A stretch of 64,000 nt of DNA from Pseudomonas sp. AL03 (GCF_029960815.1 NZ_JASBRE010000001.1:124001-188000), one strand, 5' to 3'; shown: positions 52,177-63,117, counted from the stretch's first letter. The notes: generated by a model not told the origin, from the letters alone. Program-made: numbers and translations.

Positions 52177-52196
52177 AAATATTCCTTTGCCGAGGC

Positions 52197-52913
52197 TTAA
52201 GACGGGCGAAGGCCGCGTTCGAGCCAGAGGCGGCTGGCGAGTGTCACCAGACCGTCGAGCAGCAAGGCCAGCAGGGCGGTGCAGGCCGCGCCGAGCAGCA
52301 GTTGCGGCTGATTGTTCAGGGCGATGCCAGGGAAAATCAGGCTGCCCAGACTGTTGGCGCCGATCAGGAACGCCAGCGGTGCAGTCCCGACGTTAATCGC
52401 CAGGGCCACGCGCACGCCACCGATGATGATCGGCACAGCGTTCGGCAGTTCGACCCGCCACAGCACTTGAGTCGGCGTCATGCCGATGCCGACGGCGGCT
52501 TCCTTGAGCGATCCCTGGACGTTTTGCAGGCCTTCATAGGTGTTGCGCACAATCGGCAACAGCGAGGCGAGGAACAGAGCGAAAATCGCGGGGCCACTGC
52601 CGATGCCGAGGATCCCCAGGGCGATGGCCAGTACGGCAAGAGGCGGCACAGTGTTGCCGATGTTGAAGATCTGCATGAAGCGTTCAGCGCGGCCCACCAT
52701 GGTCGGGCGGCTGAGAAAGATACCGGCGGGTATGCCCACAATGAGGGCGGCCAGCATGGAAGCGAGGACGAGAATCAGATGAGCTTGTAGGTAAAACAAC
52801 AAATCGTCGCGGTACTGTTCGATCGTGTTGGTGCCAATCCAGTGGACCAGCAGGGCCAGAAGGGCGACGACAACCGCACCTCCTATCAGCCCCTTGCCAT
52901 AGCGAATAGCCAC
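52197..52913 (-). CDS. Osmoprotectant ABC transporter permease (first)
   Basis: A 238-residue inner-membrane permease. The GTG at 52913 is chosen because AAAGGAG lies about 8 bases upstream, giving MAIRYGKGLIGG. Membrane segments include LIGGAVVVALLALLVHWIG and AHLILVLASMLAALIVGIPA; the EAA-type loop is GSLKEAAVGIGMTPTQVLWRVELPNAVP. First gene of the operon; its promoter should lie in 52914-53179. Confidence 0.9.
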   Translation of the reverse strand: MAIRYGKGLIGGAVVVALLALLVHWIGTNTIEQYRDDLLFYLQAHLILVLASMLAALIVGIPAGIFLSRPTMVGRAERFMQIFNIGNTVPPLAVLAIALGILGIGSGPAIFALFLASLLPIVRNTYEGLQNVQGSLKEAAVGIGMTPTQVLWRVELPNAVPIIIGGVRVALAINVGTAPLAFLIGANSLGSLIFPGIALNNQPQLLLGAACTALLALLLDGLVTLASRLWLERGLRPS

Positions 52914-53119
52914 AGGCGGACTCCTTTTTTCTTTGTCGGCGAACGCAGTCCCGTGGGGCATGCCATTCCTGGCTGCCGGGATTATCAACGTTCGCGAGAA
53001 GCAGCTCTTCATGCTGATGAAACCGCATGAGATCGAGCCATAAGCGCAGCCTCGTCAGGCCAACTTGCTGATTTTTCAGTCCCTGGTACGAGTGCCGTAA
53101 CAGGGGAGTGGACGCCTCC

Positions 53120-53133
53120 ACCTTTTAAAAGGT
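53120..53133. promoter_or_regulatory. Perfect palindrome, candidate operator
   Basis: ACCTTTTAAAAGGT is a 14-bp perfect palindrome about 205 bp upstream of the osmoprotectant operon and 270 bp upstream of prfC. It could be an operator of a dimeric repressor, but nothing else supports this. The 487-bp gap 52914-53400 otherwise holds the REPIN at 53180 and no gene. Confidence 0.3.
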
Positions 53134-53179
53134 TCCATATTTAGAAGCATTTAGCCACCCTTGATGTCGATTACCCGAT

Positions 53180-53322
53180 GTAGCAGCTGCCGAGCCTGCG
53201 AGGCTGCGTTCGGCGGCGCAGCCGTCGTAGGATCGATACACGCGGTCTGTCTGATACACCGCAGGTCCGGTTTTACGACGGCTTCGCCGCCGGACGCAGC
53301 CTCGTCCCTCGGCAGCTGCTAC
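53180..53322. repeat. Large REPIN-type inverted repeat upstream of prfC
   Basis: Two ~50-nt arms (53180-53229 and 53274-53322), imperfectly complementary, each with TAGCAGCTGCCGAG and an internal CGGCGGC(G)CAGCCGTCGTA-type palindrome. A 44-nt spacer contains a small GCGGT/ACCGC hairpin. This is a common intergenic repeat form of P. fluorescens-group genomes and is related to the arm at 25518. Confidence 0.85.
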
Positions 53323-53400
53323 GGGCGAACGGTGGTCCGTGACGCTCGGTTTGCGCTATACTCGCCGCCCTTTTTTGAATCACCTGCCAGGCGATTTCCC

Positions 53401-54984
<1,584 letters not shown>

Positions 54985-55003
54985 GGGCTGAGCGGCTACA
55001 CAG

Positions 55004-55036
55004 AAAAACCCCGTTGCGAAAGCTGCGGGGTTTTTT
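55004..55036 (+). terminator. Rho-independent terminator after prfC
   Basis: Stem AAAAACCCCG / CGGGGTTTTT with a 12-nt loop that pairs further, and a T run. About 20 bp after the prfC stop. Confidence 0.9.
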
Positions 55037-55051
55037 ATTGTCTGAAGCCTG

Positions 55052-55156
55052 ATCGTTCCCACGCTCTGCGTGGGAAAGCAGCCCGGGACGCTCCGCGTCC
55101 CAGAAGCGGACGCAGAGCGTCCATTGAGGCGCTACCACGCAGAGCGTGGGAGCGAT
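55052..55156. repeat. Complex inverted repeat (Pseudomonas intergenic repeat)
   Basis: Outer arms ATCGTTCCCACGCTCTGCGT (55052 onward) and its complement (ending 55156) differ at one position. Inside are two smaller palindromic units, GGGACGCTCCGCGTCCC and GGACGCAGAGCGTCC. The form is common between genes in fluorescent pseudomonads. It lies between prfC and the SnoaL-like gene. Confidence 0.8.
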
Positions 55157-55181
55157 TATTTCGGAACCATTCGACCTAACC

Positions 55182-55206
55182 CTATTCAAAACCAATCTCC
55201 CGCCAA
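55182..55206 (+). repeat. Short direct repeat, left copy
   Basis: CTATTCAAAACCAATCTCCC followed by GCCAA. The same sequence with small changes and one extra C recurs in the same orientation at 57067-57092. The two copies flank the SnoaL-like gene and the MFS pseudogene. Confidence 0.6.
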
Positions 55207-55218
55207 GTCCGCAGCTCA

Positions 55219-55581
55219 CTATGTAGACAGAAATGTTCCCTGGTGAAAAATCATCTGCCATTGCTCGCCATGCTTGCGCCAGACAGAGCTACGCAAGCTG
55301 TTGGTTGTGGCGCGTTGATCGATAGCGACGTTTTGGCAGTGATAGGTCACCAGTGCGGTATTTTCTGACAGGGATTTGGTGGTGAATTCGCTGATCGTTC
55401 GTTGCGTGAATGGCTGTAGAGGCAATTGCTCGACCACTTCTGCCTTCGACCATATATTGCCGCTGGCGCCAAACTCGACGAAGTCGTCGGCGAGCAGGCG
55501 TGAGACATCTTCGGCATTACTCCGAACAGCCTGTGAAAGCAGGTGCTGCTCAAGTATCAACAGTGTTTTTGACAAATCCAT
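55219..55581 (-). CDS. SnoaL-like / DUF4440 protein
   Basis: A 120-residue NTF2-fold protein. The pattern LLADDFVEFGASGNIWSKAEV and the late SVWRKHGEQWQMIFHQGT is typical of DUF4440 proteins. No signal peptide. The fold is used by many enzymes and by stress or immunity proteins, so the role is open. Stands between short direct repeats with the MFS pseudogene, divergently oriented from it. Confidence 0.82.
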   Translation of the reverse strand: MDLSKTLLILEQHLLSQAVRSNAEDVSRLLADDFVEFGASGNIWSKAEVVEQLPLQPFTQRTISEFTTKSLSENTALVTYHCQNVAIDQRATTNSLRSSVWRKHGEQWQMIFHQGTFLST

Positions 55582-55814
55582 GGCTGCGGCCTTTGTCTGA
55601 AAGTTCAGCGATACCTTAACTCAAGGCTCCGGAGCGCTGCTAACCCATGAGAATGGGATGTTGCGCAACGGTTTTTCCGTAGGTTTTTTCCCTTGGTCGG
55701 GTAGCTTGACTCTGGTTTTGCGTTGTTGGCATTTCTACTCGAGACAACTAAGTCGTAGCCGTCTACTGTTTGAAAGGCAGTTCGCAAATAGCTGCCTTTT
55801 TAAGGATCAATGGA

Positions 55815-57052
55815 ATGACAAGTCGGCTGACTCACCTGATTCGATTAGATGGCTACTTCTGTCCAATGGCCTGGGTGCTTGCCGCGCTGCTCTTCATCAA
55901 TCGGTTGAGCACCATGGTCAAACTGTTCATGGCGCTGTACCTGCGCCAGGAACTGGGGCTGGCGATTGAAACCGTTGGCTGGTTGTTATCCGGTTACGGG
56001 GCCGGCTTGCTGATAGGGTCAATGGTGGGCGGACTGCTGAGTGATCACTTCTCCACGGCGAGGCTCACTGCGGCGTTGTTTTTTGTCTCGGCGTGGGTAC
56101 TGCTCTTGTTGGGGCTGGTCACTGAAGTGCCTTGGCTGGCAGGCATGCTGCTGTTCAGCGGTGTACTCGATGGTGCGATTCGAACGCTTCATCAGCGGTT
56201 GATCATGGAATATTGCCAGGTTGCGCAGCGCGCTCGTGCACAGTCACTGAGTCGTGTTGCCAGAAACCTGGGTATGGCTGTCGCAGGGGTGGTCGGTGGG
56301 GTTTTGGCGCAGACTGATTTTCGCTGGGTGTTTTTTGCCAGTGCGGTCATGACGCTGTTGGCGTTGCTCTGGTTTGTCCGCACGACATGGCATCGACCGG
56401 TTCTGATACCGGATGAGGTGTCTGATAGTGCTTCAGGCTCCTGCGTCCCGTATCGAGATAAACCTTTCCTTTGGTTGTTGGCGGCTGCTGTCTTGCTCGG
56501 CCTTGCCTTTGACACGGTCTACAGCATGCTGGGCAACTATTTGCTCGATTATTATCAGTTGGATACTGAAGTCATCGGATGGCAATTTGCACTCAATGCA
56601 GTGCTGGTGGTGTTACTGCAAATTCCTCTGTCTCATTGGAGCGAGCGCTGGGGGCACGCCGGCAATTGGTGGCAGGCAGCGTGTTGTTGGCTTGCGGGCT
56701 CGGAATGCTGCCTTTCGGTACCGGGCTGTTGTATGTCTGCCTGTCGACGGTGGTTTGGACGTTTGGCGAAGCTCTATTCATGCCGCCCCTGAACGTGCTG
56801 GTTATGCGGCATGCGCAAGCAGGAAAAAGTGGGCACTACTTTGGTCTTTTTTTCATGTGCTGGAGTGCGAGTGCGCTGCTTTCGCCCGTGCTTGGAGGCC
56901 AGCTGTATGGTCATTTCGGTGGGCATAGCGTCTGGCTGGCAAGCGCGGTTCTGGCGATGCTTTCCATACCGCTGATTTATCAAGCAACTCGCTTGTCGGA
57001 GCATCAAAAGGATCTTCCCTTAGCGCGCGGTGAGCCCGCCTCACTTAGCTGA
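55815..57052 (+). pseudogene. MFS transporter, frameshifted
   Basis: Major facilitator protein of about 412 residues if intact. The first frame runs from MTSRLTHLIRLDG through eight or so membrane segments to IPLSHWSERWG; the rest (RRQLVAGSVLLACGLGMLPF to the end) is in another frame. The break is at a run of five G at 56650-56654: a sixth G would restore WGARRQLVAG and an unbroken MFS protein. It may be a real inactivating or phase-variable slip, or a sequencing error. The substrate is unknown. Confidence 0.85.
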
Positions 57053-57066
57053 TCTGGCTATAGGCA

Positions 57067-57092
57067 TTATTTAAAACCAATCTCCCCGCCAA
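57067..57092 (+). repeat. Short direct repeat, right copy
   Basis: TTATTTAAAACCAATCTCCC followed by CGCCAA, near-identical to 55182-55206 and in the same orientation, 1.9 kb away. Confidence 0.6.
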
Positions 57093-57206
57093 CGGCATTC
57101 CGTCCATTCGTTAGCGTCCTATCTGGAGAACCGCGCTGATCGGAACTAAATTTCATTCAGCGCCAGACAGGCACCCACGCCTCACTTATGAAGGATGGAA
57201 TCGGCT

Positions 57207-57452
57207 ATGAGCATTGTTCAACGCATTGGGCTGTTGTTTAAGGTTTTGGTGATGCTGTCCGTTGGCATGTCGGCGGCGTGGGCGGAATGCCCGGACCATG
57301 GTGAGCAGGCCTCGAGCGGGCCGGTGACACACACTGCCTTGATGATTGCAAAATCCGAATCGGAACCGGGCGATCAGGGGCAGGGTGGTAGCGCGGACGA
57401 TGACGACTCGACCACCGACGAACCGGACACCGACGAGGATGAAGGGGCTTAA
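57207..57452 (+). CDS. Small exported acidic protein
   Basis: An 81-residue protein with a clear signal peptide (MSIVQRIGLLFKVLVMLSVG, then MSAAWA, cleaved before ECPDHGEQ) and a mature tail of about 40 residues rich in Asp, Glu, Ser and Thr (SADDDDSTTDEPDTDEDEGA). I do not recognise a family. The ATG at 57207 is preferred; one at 57195 would add four residues but leaves too little room for the AAGG site. A possible long-loop terminator follows (AAAAAACCC at 57462 with GGGTTTTTT at 57503). Calcium or metal binding is a guess from composition. Confidence 0.65.
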   Translation: MSIVQRIGLLFKVLVMLSVGMSAAWAECPDHGEQASSGPVTHTALMIAKSESEPGDQGQGGSADDDDSTTDEPDTDEDEGA

Positions 57453-57521
57453 ATGACAGACAAAAAACCCCTTCTGCCGGACTGATGCACCATCCAAATG
57501 TAGGGTTTTTTTCAACTCATC

Positions 57522-57556
57522 AAAAGCGCGCCCCGGTGATCGGGGCGCGTTTTTTT
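57522..57556. terminator. Bidirectional terminator between the small ORF and dppF
   Basis: Stem CGCGCCCCG / CGGGGCGCG with loop GTGAT, A run on the left, T run on the right. The T run overlaps the dppF stop codon (57555-57557). Confidence 0.9.
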
Positions 57557-58535
57557 ATGCCGCGCCGTCGAGGAATTGCTCGGCGTAGTGGCAAGCCACC
57601 TGGCGGCTGTCGAGCAGGCGCAGGGCCGGCTCTTCGGTGCTGCAGCGCTCGGTCGCGTACGGGCAGCGCTTGTGGAACGCGCAGCCGGATGGCGGGTTCA
57701 GCGGGTTGGGCAATTCGCCGACGATTTTGATTTTCGGCTTGTTCGGGTCCGGGTGAATGGTCGGGGTGGCCGACAGCAACGCCTGGGTGTACGGGTGCAG
57801 AGGACGCTCGTAGATGTCGTTCTTCGGTCCCATTTCCACAGGGCGACCGAGGTACATCACCATCACGTCATCGGCGACGTGTTGCACCACCGCCAGGTTG
57901 TGGGAGATGAACACGTAAGCGGTGTTGAACTCTTGCTGCAAGTCCATGAACAGGTTCAGCACCTGTGCCTGAATGGACACGTCCAGCGCCGAAGTCGGTT
58001 CATCCGCGACCAGCACTTTAGGCTGCAACATCATCGCGCGGGCCAGGGCGATCCGCTGGCGCTGACCGCCGGAGAACATGTGCGGATAACGCTGGTAGTG
58101 CTCAGGACGCAAGCCCACCTGCTTCATCATCGCCTGAACTTTCTCGCGACGTTCGGAAGCCGACAGGTTGGTGTTGATCAGCAGCGGCTCGCCGAGCTGA
58201 TCACCGACTTTTTGCCGTGGGTTCAACGACGCGTAAGGGCTCTGGAACACCATCTGCACGTCTTTGCGCAGCTGCTTGCGTTCAGCCTTGTTCGCGCCGG
58301 TGACTTCCTGCCCTGCGATTTTCAAGGAACCGGAGGACGGCTCTTCGATCAGCGTCAGGGCACGGGCCAGGGTGGATTTACCGCAGCCCGATTCGCCGAC
58401 GACAGCGAGGGTTTTGCCGGCTTCCAGTTCGAACGACACACCGTTCAAGGCGCGCACGGTCGCATGGCCCTTGAACAGGCCACGGGACACTTCGTAGTGA
58501 CGGGTCAGGTCGCGGGCGGTAAGTACGACGGCCAT
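57555..58535 (-). CDS. dppF: Dipeptide ABC transporter ATP-binding protein DppF
   Basis: A 326-residue ATPase of peptide import. Walker A GESGCGKST, signature FSGGQRQRIALARAM, Walker B VLVADEPTSALD, and the C-terminal oligopeptide/dipeptide domain with the cysteine-rich segment CAFHKRCPYATERCSTEEPA that can hold an iron-sulfur cluster. Overlaps the dppD stop by one base. Last gene of dppABCDF. Confidence 0.95.
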   Translation of the reverse strand: MAVVLTARDLTRHYEVSRGLFKGHATVRALNGVSFELEAGKTLAVVGESGCGKSTLARALTLIEEPSSGSLKIAGQEVTGANKAERKQLRKDVQMVFQSPYASLNPRQKVGDQLGEPLLINTNLSASERREKVQAMMKQVGLRPEHYQRYPHMFSGGQRQRIALARAMMLQPKVLVADEPTSALDVSIQAQVLNLFMDLQQEFNTAYVFISHNLAVVQHVADDVMVMYLGRPVEMGPKNDIYERPLHPYTQALLSATPTIHPDPNKPKIKIVGELPNPLNPPSGCAFHKRCPYATERCSTEEPALRLLDSRQVACHYAEQFLDGAA

Positions 58536-59503
58536 TACGCCACCTCCTGATTCAGCGGGTAGAAGCAGCGGGCGAGGCTGTTGCTTTTCGGGTCAAGGGT
58601 TGGACGTTGCTGACGGCAGGAATTCTGCACATACGGGCACCGCGGCGACAGCAGGCAACCCTGCGGACGGTCATAACGACCGGGAACGATGCCCGGCAGC
58701 GTCGCCAGGCGCGTGGCGCCCAGGCTGTGTTCCGGAATCGCCTTGAGCAGCGCTTCGCTGTACGGGTGCGCCGGAATGTCGAACAGCTGAGGAACCTGAC
58801 CGACTTCGACCGCTTGGCCGGCGTACATCACGCACACACGCTGAGCGGTTTCGGCCACGACCGCGAGGTCGTGAGTGATCAGCACCAGGCCCATGTTCTG
58901 CTCTTTCTGCAGCGCCAACAGCAGGTCCATGATTTGCGCCTGAATCGTGACGTCCAGTGCGGTGGTCGGTTCGTCGGCGATCAGCAGTTTCGGTTCGCCG
59001 GCAATCGCCATGGCGATTGCGACTCGCTGGCTCATGCCACCAGACAGTTGATGCGGGTAGGCGTCCATACGGCTGGCGGCGCCCGGGATTTCAACTTTTT
59101 CCAGCAGTTCGATGGCGCGTGCGCGGGCTTGCTTGCCAGACATTTTCAGGTGCAGGCGCAGCACTTCTTCGATCTGGAAACCGACGGTGTAGCTGGGGTT
59201 CAGCGCGGTCATCGGGTCCTGGAAGACCATGGCCAGGTCTTTGCCGACGATTTTGCGACGCTGACGGTTGCTGAGCTTGAGCATGTCCTTGCCGTCGAAA
59301 TTCAGCGCGTCGGCGGTGACGATCCCCGGATGTTCGATCAGGCCCATCAGCGCCATCATGGTCACGGACTTGCCGGAACCCGATTCGCCAACGATGGCCA
59401 GAACTTCGCCCTTGTCCACGGTAATGTCGAGACCGTCGACCACCGGAACGGCGTTCTTGTCGCCGAAGCGAACGTTGAGATTCTTGATTTCTAACAGTGA
59501 CAT
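58535..59503 (-). CDS. dppD: Dipeptide ABC transporter ATP-binding protein DppD
   Basis: A 322-residue ATPase, partner of DppF. Walker [10 protein letters not shown], signature [15 protein letters not shown], Walker [13 protein letters not shown], and the C-terminal cysteine cluster [14 protein letters not shown]. The ATG at 59503 has GAGGAG 7 bases upstream; longer starts run into dppC. Confidence 0.95.
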   Translation of the reverse strand: MSLLEIKNLNVRFGDKNAVPVVDGLDITVDKGEVLAIVGESGSGKSVTMMALMGLIEHPGIVTADALNFDGKDMLKLSNRQRRKIVGKDLAMVFQDPMTALNPSYTVGFQIEEVLRLHLKMSGKQARARAIELLEKVEIPGAASRMDAYPHQLSGGMSQRVAIAMAIAGEPKLLIADEPTTALDVTIQAQIMDLLLALQKEQNMGLVLITHDLAVVAETAQRVCVMYAGQAVEVGQVPQLFDIPAHPYSEALLKAIPEHSLGATRLATLPGIVPGRYDRPQGCLLSPRCPYVQNSCRQQRPTLDPKSNSLARCFYPLNQEVA

Positions 59504-59513
59504 TTGAATCTCC

Positions 59514-60431
59514 TCAGGCGGCATTCTTGAGTTTCGGGTCCAGCGCATCGCGCAGGCCGTCGCCCATCAAGTTGATTGCCAGCACGCTGAGCAAAATGGT
59601 CAAACCAGGCAGACTGACGACCCACCAGGCGCGTTCGATGTAGTCGCGAGCCGAAGCCAGCATGGTGCCCCACTCAGGGGTTGGCGGTTGCACGCCAAGG
59701 CCGAGGAAGCCCAGTGCCGCGGCATCGAGAATCGCCGAGGAGAAGCTCAAGGTCGCCTGAACGATCAGCGGTGCCATGCAGTTAGGCAGCACGGTGATGA
59801 ACATCAGGCGCGGCAGCGTGGCGCCGGCCAGGCGCGCAGCGGTCACGTAGTCGCGGTTCAGCTCGCCCATCACCGCAGCGCGGGTCAGACGAACATAGGA
59901 CGGCAGGGACACCACGGCGATGGCAATAATGGTGTTGATCAGGCCAGGGCCGAGGATGGCGACAATCGCCACCGCCAGCAGCAGGGACGGCAGGGCCAGC
60001 ATGATGTCCATCAGACGCATGATGGTCGGGCCCAGCAGGCGCGGGTAGAACCCGGCGAACAGACCCAACAGGATGCCCGGAATCAGCGACATCACCACCG
60101 ACGACAAGCCGATCAGCAGGGACAGGCGCGAACCGTGGATCAGACGCGACAGCAGGTCGCGACCCAGTTCATCGGTGCCGAGCAGGAACTGGATTTGCCC
60201 ACCTTCCAGCCAGGACGGCGGGGTCAGCAGGAAGTCGCGGTACTGCTCGCTCGGGTTATGCGGTGCCACCCAAGGGGCGAACAGTGCGCAGAAAATCACT
60301 AGCAGCATGAACATCAGGCCGGCGACGGCGCCTTTGTTCTTGGAGAACGCTTGCCAGAACTCTTTGTAGGGGGACGGGTACAGCAGGCTTTGATCGACTG
60401 CTACCGATGGAATTGAAGTGGTCATGGTCAT
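59514..60431 (-). CDS. dppC: Dipeptide ABC transporter permease DppC
   Basis: A 305-residue inner-membrane permease with the N-terminal OppC-type segment ([20 protein letters not shown]) and the conserved permease region [19 protein letters not shown]. Start at 60431 (an ATG two codons later is possible); it begins 7 bp after the dppB stop. Confidence 0.93.
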   Translation of the reverse strand: MTMTTSIPSVAVDQSLLYPSPYKEFWQAFSKNKGAVAGLMFMLLVIFCALFAPWVAPHNPSEQYRDFLLTPPSWLEGGQIQFLLGTDELGRDLLSRLIHGSRLSLLIGLSSVVMSLIPGILLGLFAGFYPRLLGPTIMRLMDIMLALPSLLLAVAIVAILGPGLINTIIAIAVVSLPSYVRLTRAAVMGELNRDYVTAARLAGATLPRLMFITVLPNCMAPLIVQATLSFSSAILDAAALGFLGLGVQPPTPEWGTMLASARDYIERAWWVVSLPGLTILLSVLAINLMGDGLRDALDPKLKNAA

Positions 60432-60438
60432 GATGATC

Positions 60439-61449
60439 TCAGCGCTGGTGACGAATGCGTGGGTTGGCAAAGCCGTAGAGGATGTCCACCACGAAGTTGA
60501 CCAGAATCACCAGGCAGGCGATTAGCAGGATGCCGTTCTGCACCACGGGATAATCCCGTGCGCCAATGGCTTCGATCAGCCATTTGCCGATGCCGGGCCA
60601 GGAGAAGATGGTTTCGGTCAGGACCGCACCGGCCAGCAATGTGCCGACTTGCAGGCCGACCACGGTCAGTACCGGAATCAGCGCGTTACGCAGACCGTGA
60701 ACGAACACCACGCGCGACGGCGACAGGCCTTTGGCGCGGGCGGTACGGATGTAGTCTTCACGCAGCACTTCGAGCATCGAAGAGCGGGTCATCCGCGCGA
60801 TCACCGCCAGCGGGATGGTGCCAAGCACAATGGCCGGCAGGATCAGGTGGTGCAGCGCATCGAAGAACGCACCGACGTCATCGGCCAGCAGCGTGTCGAT
60901 GAGCATGAAGCCGGTCCGCGGCTCGATGTCATAGAGCAGGTCGATCCGCCCGGACACCGGCGTCCAGCCCAGCGACACCGAGAAGAACATGATCAGGATC
61001 AGGCCCCACCAGAAGATCGGCATCGAATATCCCGCCAGGGAGATGCCCATCACCCCGTGGTCGAACAGGGATCCTCGCTTGAGTGCCGCGATCACCCCGG
61101 CCAGAAGGCCCAGGATGCCGGCGAACAACAGAGCGGCCATGGACAGTTCCAGGGTCGCGGGGAATAGAGAGGTGAATTCCGTCCAGACACTTTCACGGGT
61201 ACGCAGGGATTCGCCGAGATCGCCGTGGGCCAATTTGCCAACGTAATCCAGGTATTGGGCATACAGGGGTTTGTTCAGACCTAGGCGTTCCATTGCCTGA
61301 GCATGCATTTCGGGGTCGACGCGACGTTCGCCCATCATCACTTCCACGGGGTCGCCAGGAATCATGCGAATCAGTGCGAAAGTCAGCAAGGTGATGCCGA
61401 AGAATGTGGGGATCAATAACCCCAATCGGCGGGCAATAAAACTAAACAT
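60439..61449 (-). CDS. dppB: Dipeptide ABC transporter permease DppB
   Basis: A 336-residue inner-membrane permease. Typical start MFSFIARRLGLLIPTFFGIT, then MIPGDPVEVM, six membrane segments and the conserved RTARAKGLSPSRVVFVHGLR loop. Separated from dppA by 72 bp containing a strong hairpin. Confidence 0.95.
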   Translation of the reverse strand: MFSFIARRLGLLIPTFFGITLLTFALIRMIPGDPVEVMMGERRVDPEMHAQAMERLGLNKPLYAQYLDYVGKLAHGDLGESLRTRESVWTEFTSLFPATLELSMAALLFAGILGLLAGVIAALKRGSLFDHGVMGISLAGYSMPIFWWGLILIMFFSVSLGWTPVSGRIDLLYDIEPRTGFMLIDTLLADDVGAFFDALHHLILPAIVLGTIPLAVIARMTRSSMLEVLREDYIRTARAKGLSPSRVVFVHGLRNALIPVLTVVGLQVGTLLAGAVLTETIFSWPGIGKWLIEAIGARDYPVVQNGILLIACLVILVNFVVDILYGFANPRIRHQR

Positions 61450-61483
61450 CTTGTGGTGTACCTCATCAGCCGGTTAGGCGTGC

Positions 61484-61510
61484 CCGGCATTCCTGGGTCA
61501 GGAATGCCGG
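61484..61510 (-). other. Hairpin between dppA and dppB
   Basis: A perfect 12-bp stem (CCGGCATTCCTG and complement) with a 3-nt loop. No T run follows on the minus strand, so it is better read as an mRNA-stabilising or partial-termination hairpin that keeps dppA expressed above dppBCDF. Confidence 0.7.
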
Positions 61511-61521
61511 TAGTTTCTTAT

Positions 61522-63117
61522 CTACTTCACCTGGGTGGTGGCGAAGTTATTAGTGGTGAGCGGGCTAATGTGATAGCCCTCTACGTTGTTGCGCATTGCG
61601 GTGAACATACGGGTGTGCGCCATGCTGATCCATGGCTGGTCCTGATTGAAAACTTCCTGGGCTTGCTCATAGAGCGCTGCGCGTTCCGCCGGGTTCACTT
61701 TAGCCCGGGCTTCATCGATCAGCGCCTGGAACTTCTCATTGCACCAGCGCGCGTAGTTTTCGCCGTTTTTGGCGGCTTCGCAACTGAGCATAGGCGTCAG
61801 GAAGTTATCCGGATCGCCGTTATCGCCCGCCCATCCGGCAGACACCATGTCGTGCTCGCCGTTTTTCGCGCGTTTGAGCATTTCGCCCCATTCCATGACG
61901 CGAATGTCGACCGTGATCCCGACCTTCGCCAGGTCAGCCTGCATCATCTGCGCGCCGAGCATCGGGTTCGGGTTGGTTGGACCGCCGCCGTTACGGGTGA
62001 ACAGGGTAAACGTAGTGCCTTCCGGCACGCCGGCTTCCTTGAGCAGGGCGCGAGCCTTGTCCAGATCCCGTGGCGGATTCTTCAGGTCGTGGTTGTAGCC
62101 CAGCAGGGTGTCCGGGTACGGATTGACCGCCACGGTCGCATTGCCTTTGCCGAACAGCGCGTTGACGTACGCGGCCTTGTCGAAGGCGATGTCGATGGCT
62201 TTACGTACGCGCACATCACTCATGTACTTGTGCGAAGTGTTCATCGCGATGTACGAAACGGTCATCGCGTTCAGTTCATCGACACTCAGTTTGGCGTCTT
62301 TCTTGATGCTCGGGATGTCATCCGGTTTCGGATACAGCGCAATTTGGCACTCGTTGGCCTTGAGCTTTTGCAGGCGCACGTTGTTGTCAGTGGCGATGGC
62401 CAGGATCAGCGCGTCAGCCGGTGGCTTGCCGCGGAAGTAGTCCGGGTTGGCCTTGAAGCGAACCTGTGCGTCCTTGTTGTAGCGCTGGAACACAAACGGG
62501 CCGGTGCCGACCGGTTTGTTGTTCAGGTCGCCCATTTTGTCGGCCTTGAGCAGTTGATCGGCGTACTCGGCGGAGTAGATCGATGCGAACGCCATGGCGA
62601 TGTCGGCCAGGAAAGGCGCTTCGCGACGGGTCAGAGTGAATTTGACGGTGTTGTCGTCAACCTTCTCGACGCTTTTAAGCAGCTCTTTGAAACCCATGCT
62701 TTCAAAGTACGGGAAGCCTACGCTCGATTGTTTGTGCCAAGGGTGATTTGGGTCCAGCTGCCGCTGGAAGCTCCAAAGTACGTCGTCGGCATTCATGTCG
62801 CGGGTCGGCTTGAAATATTCGGTGGTGTGAAACTTGACGCCTTTGCGCAGGTGGAACGTGTAGGTCAGACCGTCCTCGCTGATATCCCAGGACTCGGCCA
62901 GTGCCGAAATCACTTCCGTGGTGCCGGGCTTGAAATCCGCCAGGCGATTGAAGATGGTTTCAGCCGCGGCGTCAGCGGTGACTGCAGTCGTGTACAGGGC
63001 GGTGTCGAAACCTTCCGGACTGGCTTCGGTGCAAACCACCAGGGGTTTGGCCGAGACGCCAACAGCGACACTCAGCAACGCGGCAGCGATGGCCGCACGT
63101 AGGGGAAGCATTTTCAT
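61522..63117 (-). CDS. dppA: Dipeptide ABC transporter substrate-binding protein DppA
   Basis: A 531-residue periplasmic binding protein of family SBP_bac_5. Signal peptide MKMLPLRAAIAAALLSVAVG, cleaved near VSA/KPLVVCTEASPEGFD. Typical core motifs are FHLRKGVKFHTTEYFKPTRD and NADDVLWSFQRQLDP. The ATG at 63117 with GAGGG upstream is chosen; the codon before it is TTG. Directly downstream of an OprD-family porin gene, as for the P. aeruginosa dpp operon with opdP. Confidence 0.95.
   Translation of the reverse strand: MKMLPLRAAIAAALLSVAVGVSAKPLVVCTEASPEGFDTALYTTAVTADAAAETIFNRLADFKPGTTEVISALAESWDISEDGLTYTFHLRKGVKFHTTEYFKPTRDMNADDVLWSFQRQLDPNHPWHKQSSVGFPYFESMGFKELLKSVEKVDDNTVKFTLTRREAPFLADIAMAFASIYSAEYADQLLKADKMGDLNNKPVGTGPFVFQRYNKDAQVRFKANPDYFRGKPPADALILAIATDNNVRLQKLKANECQIALYPKPDDIPSIKKDAKLSVDELNAMTVSYIAMNTSHKYMSDVRVRKAIDIAFDKAAYVNALFGKGNATVAVNPYPDTLLGYNHDLKNPPRDLDKARALLKEAGVPEGTTFTLFTRNGGGPTNPNPMLGAQMMQADLAKVGITVDIRVMEWGEMLKRAKNGEHDMVSAGWAGDNGDPDNFLTPMLSCEAAKNGENYARWCNEKFQALIDEARAKVNPAERAALYEQAQEVFNQDQPWISMAHTRMFTAMRNNVEGYHISPLTTNNFATTQVK

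Noticed and set aside
53161..53400. Longer prfC start at 53161
   Set aside because: The 80-codon extension is encoded by the REPIN and promoter region, and the RF3 family starts at MTKQAAEV.
55052..55156. Inverted repeat after prfC considered as a small RNA gene
   Set aside because: It has the form of a widespread intergenic repeat and shows no separate promoter or terminator of its own.
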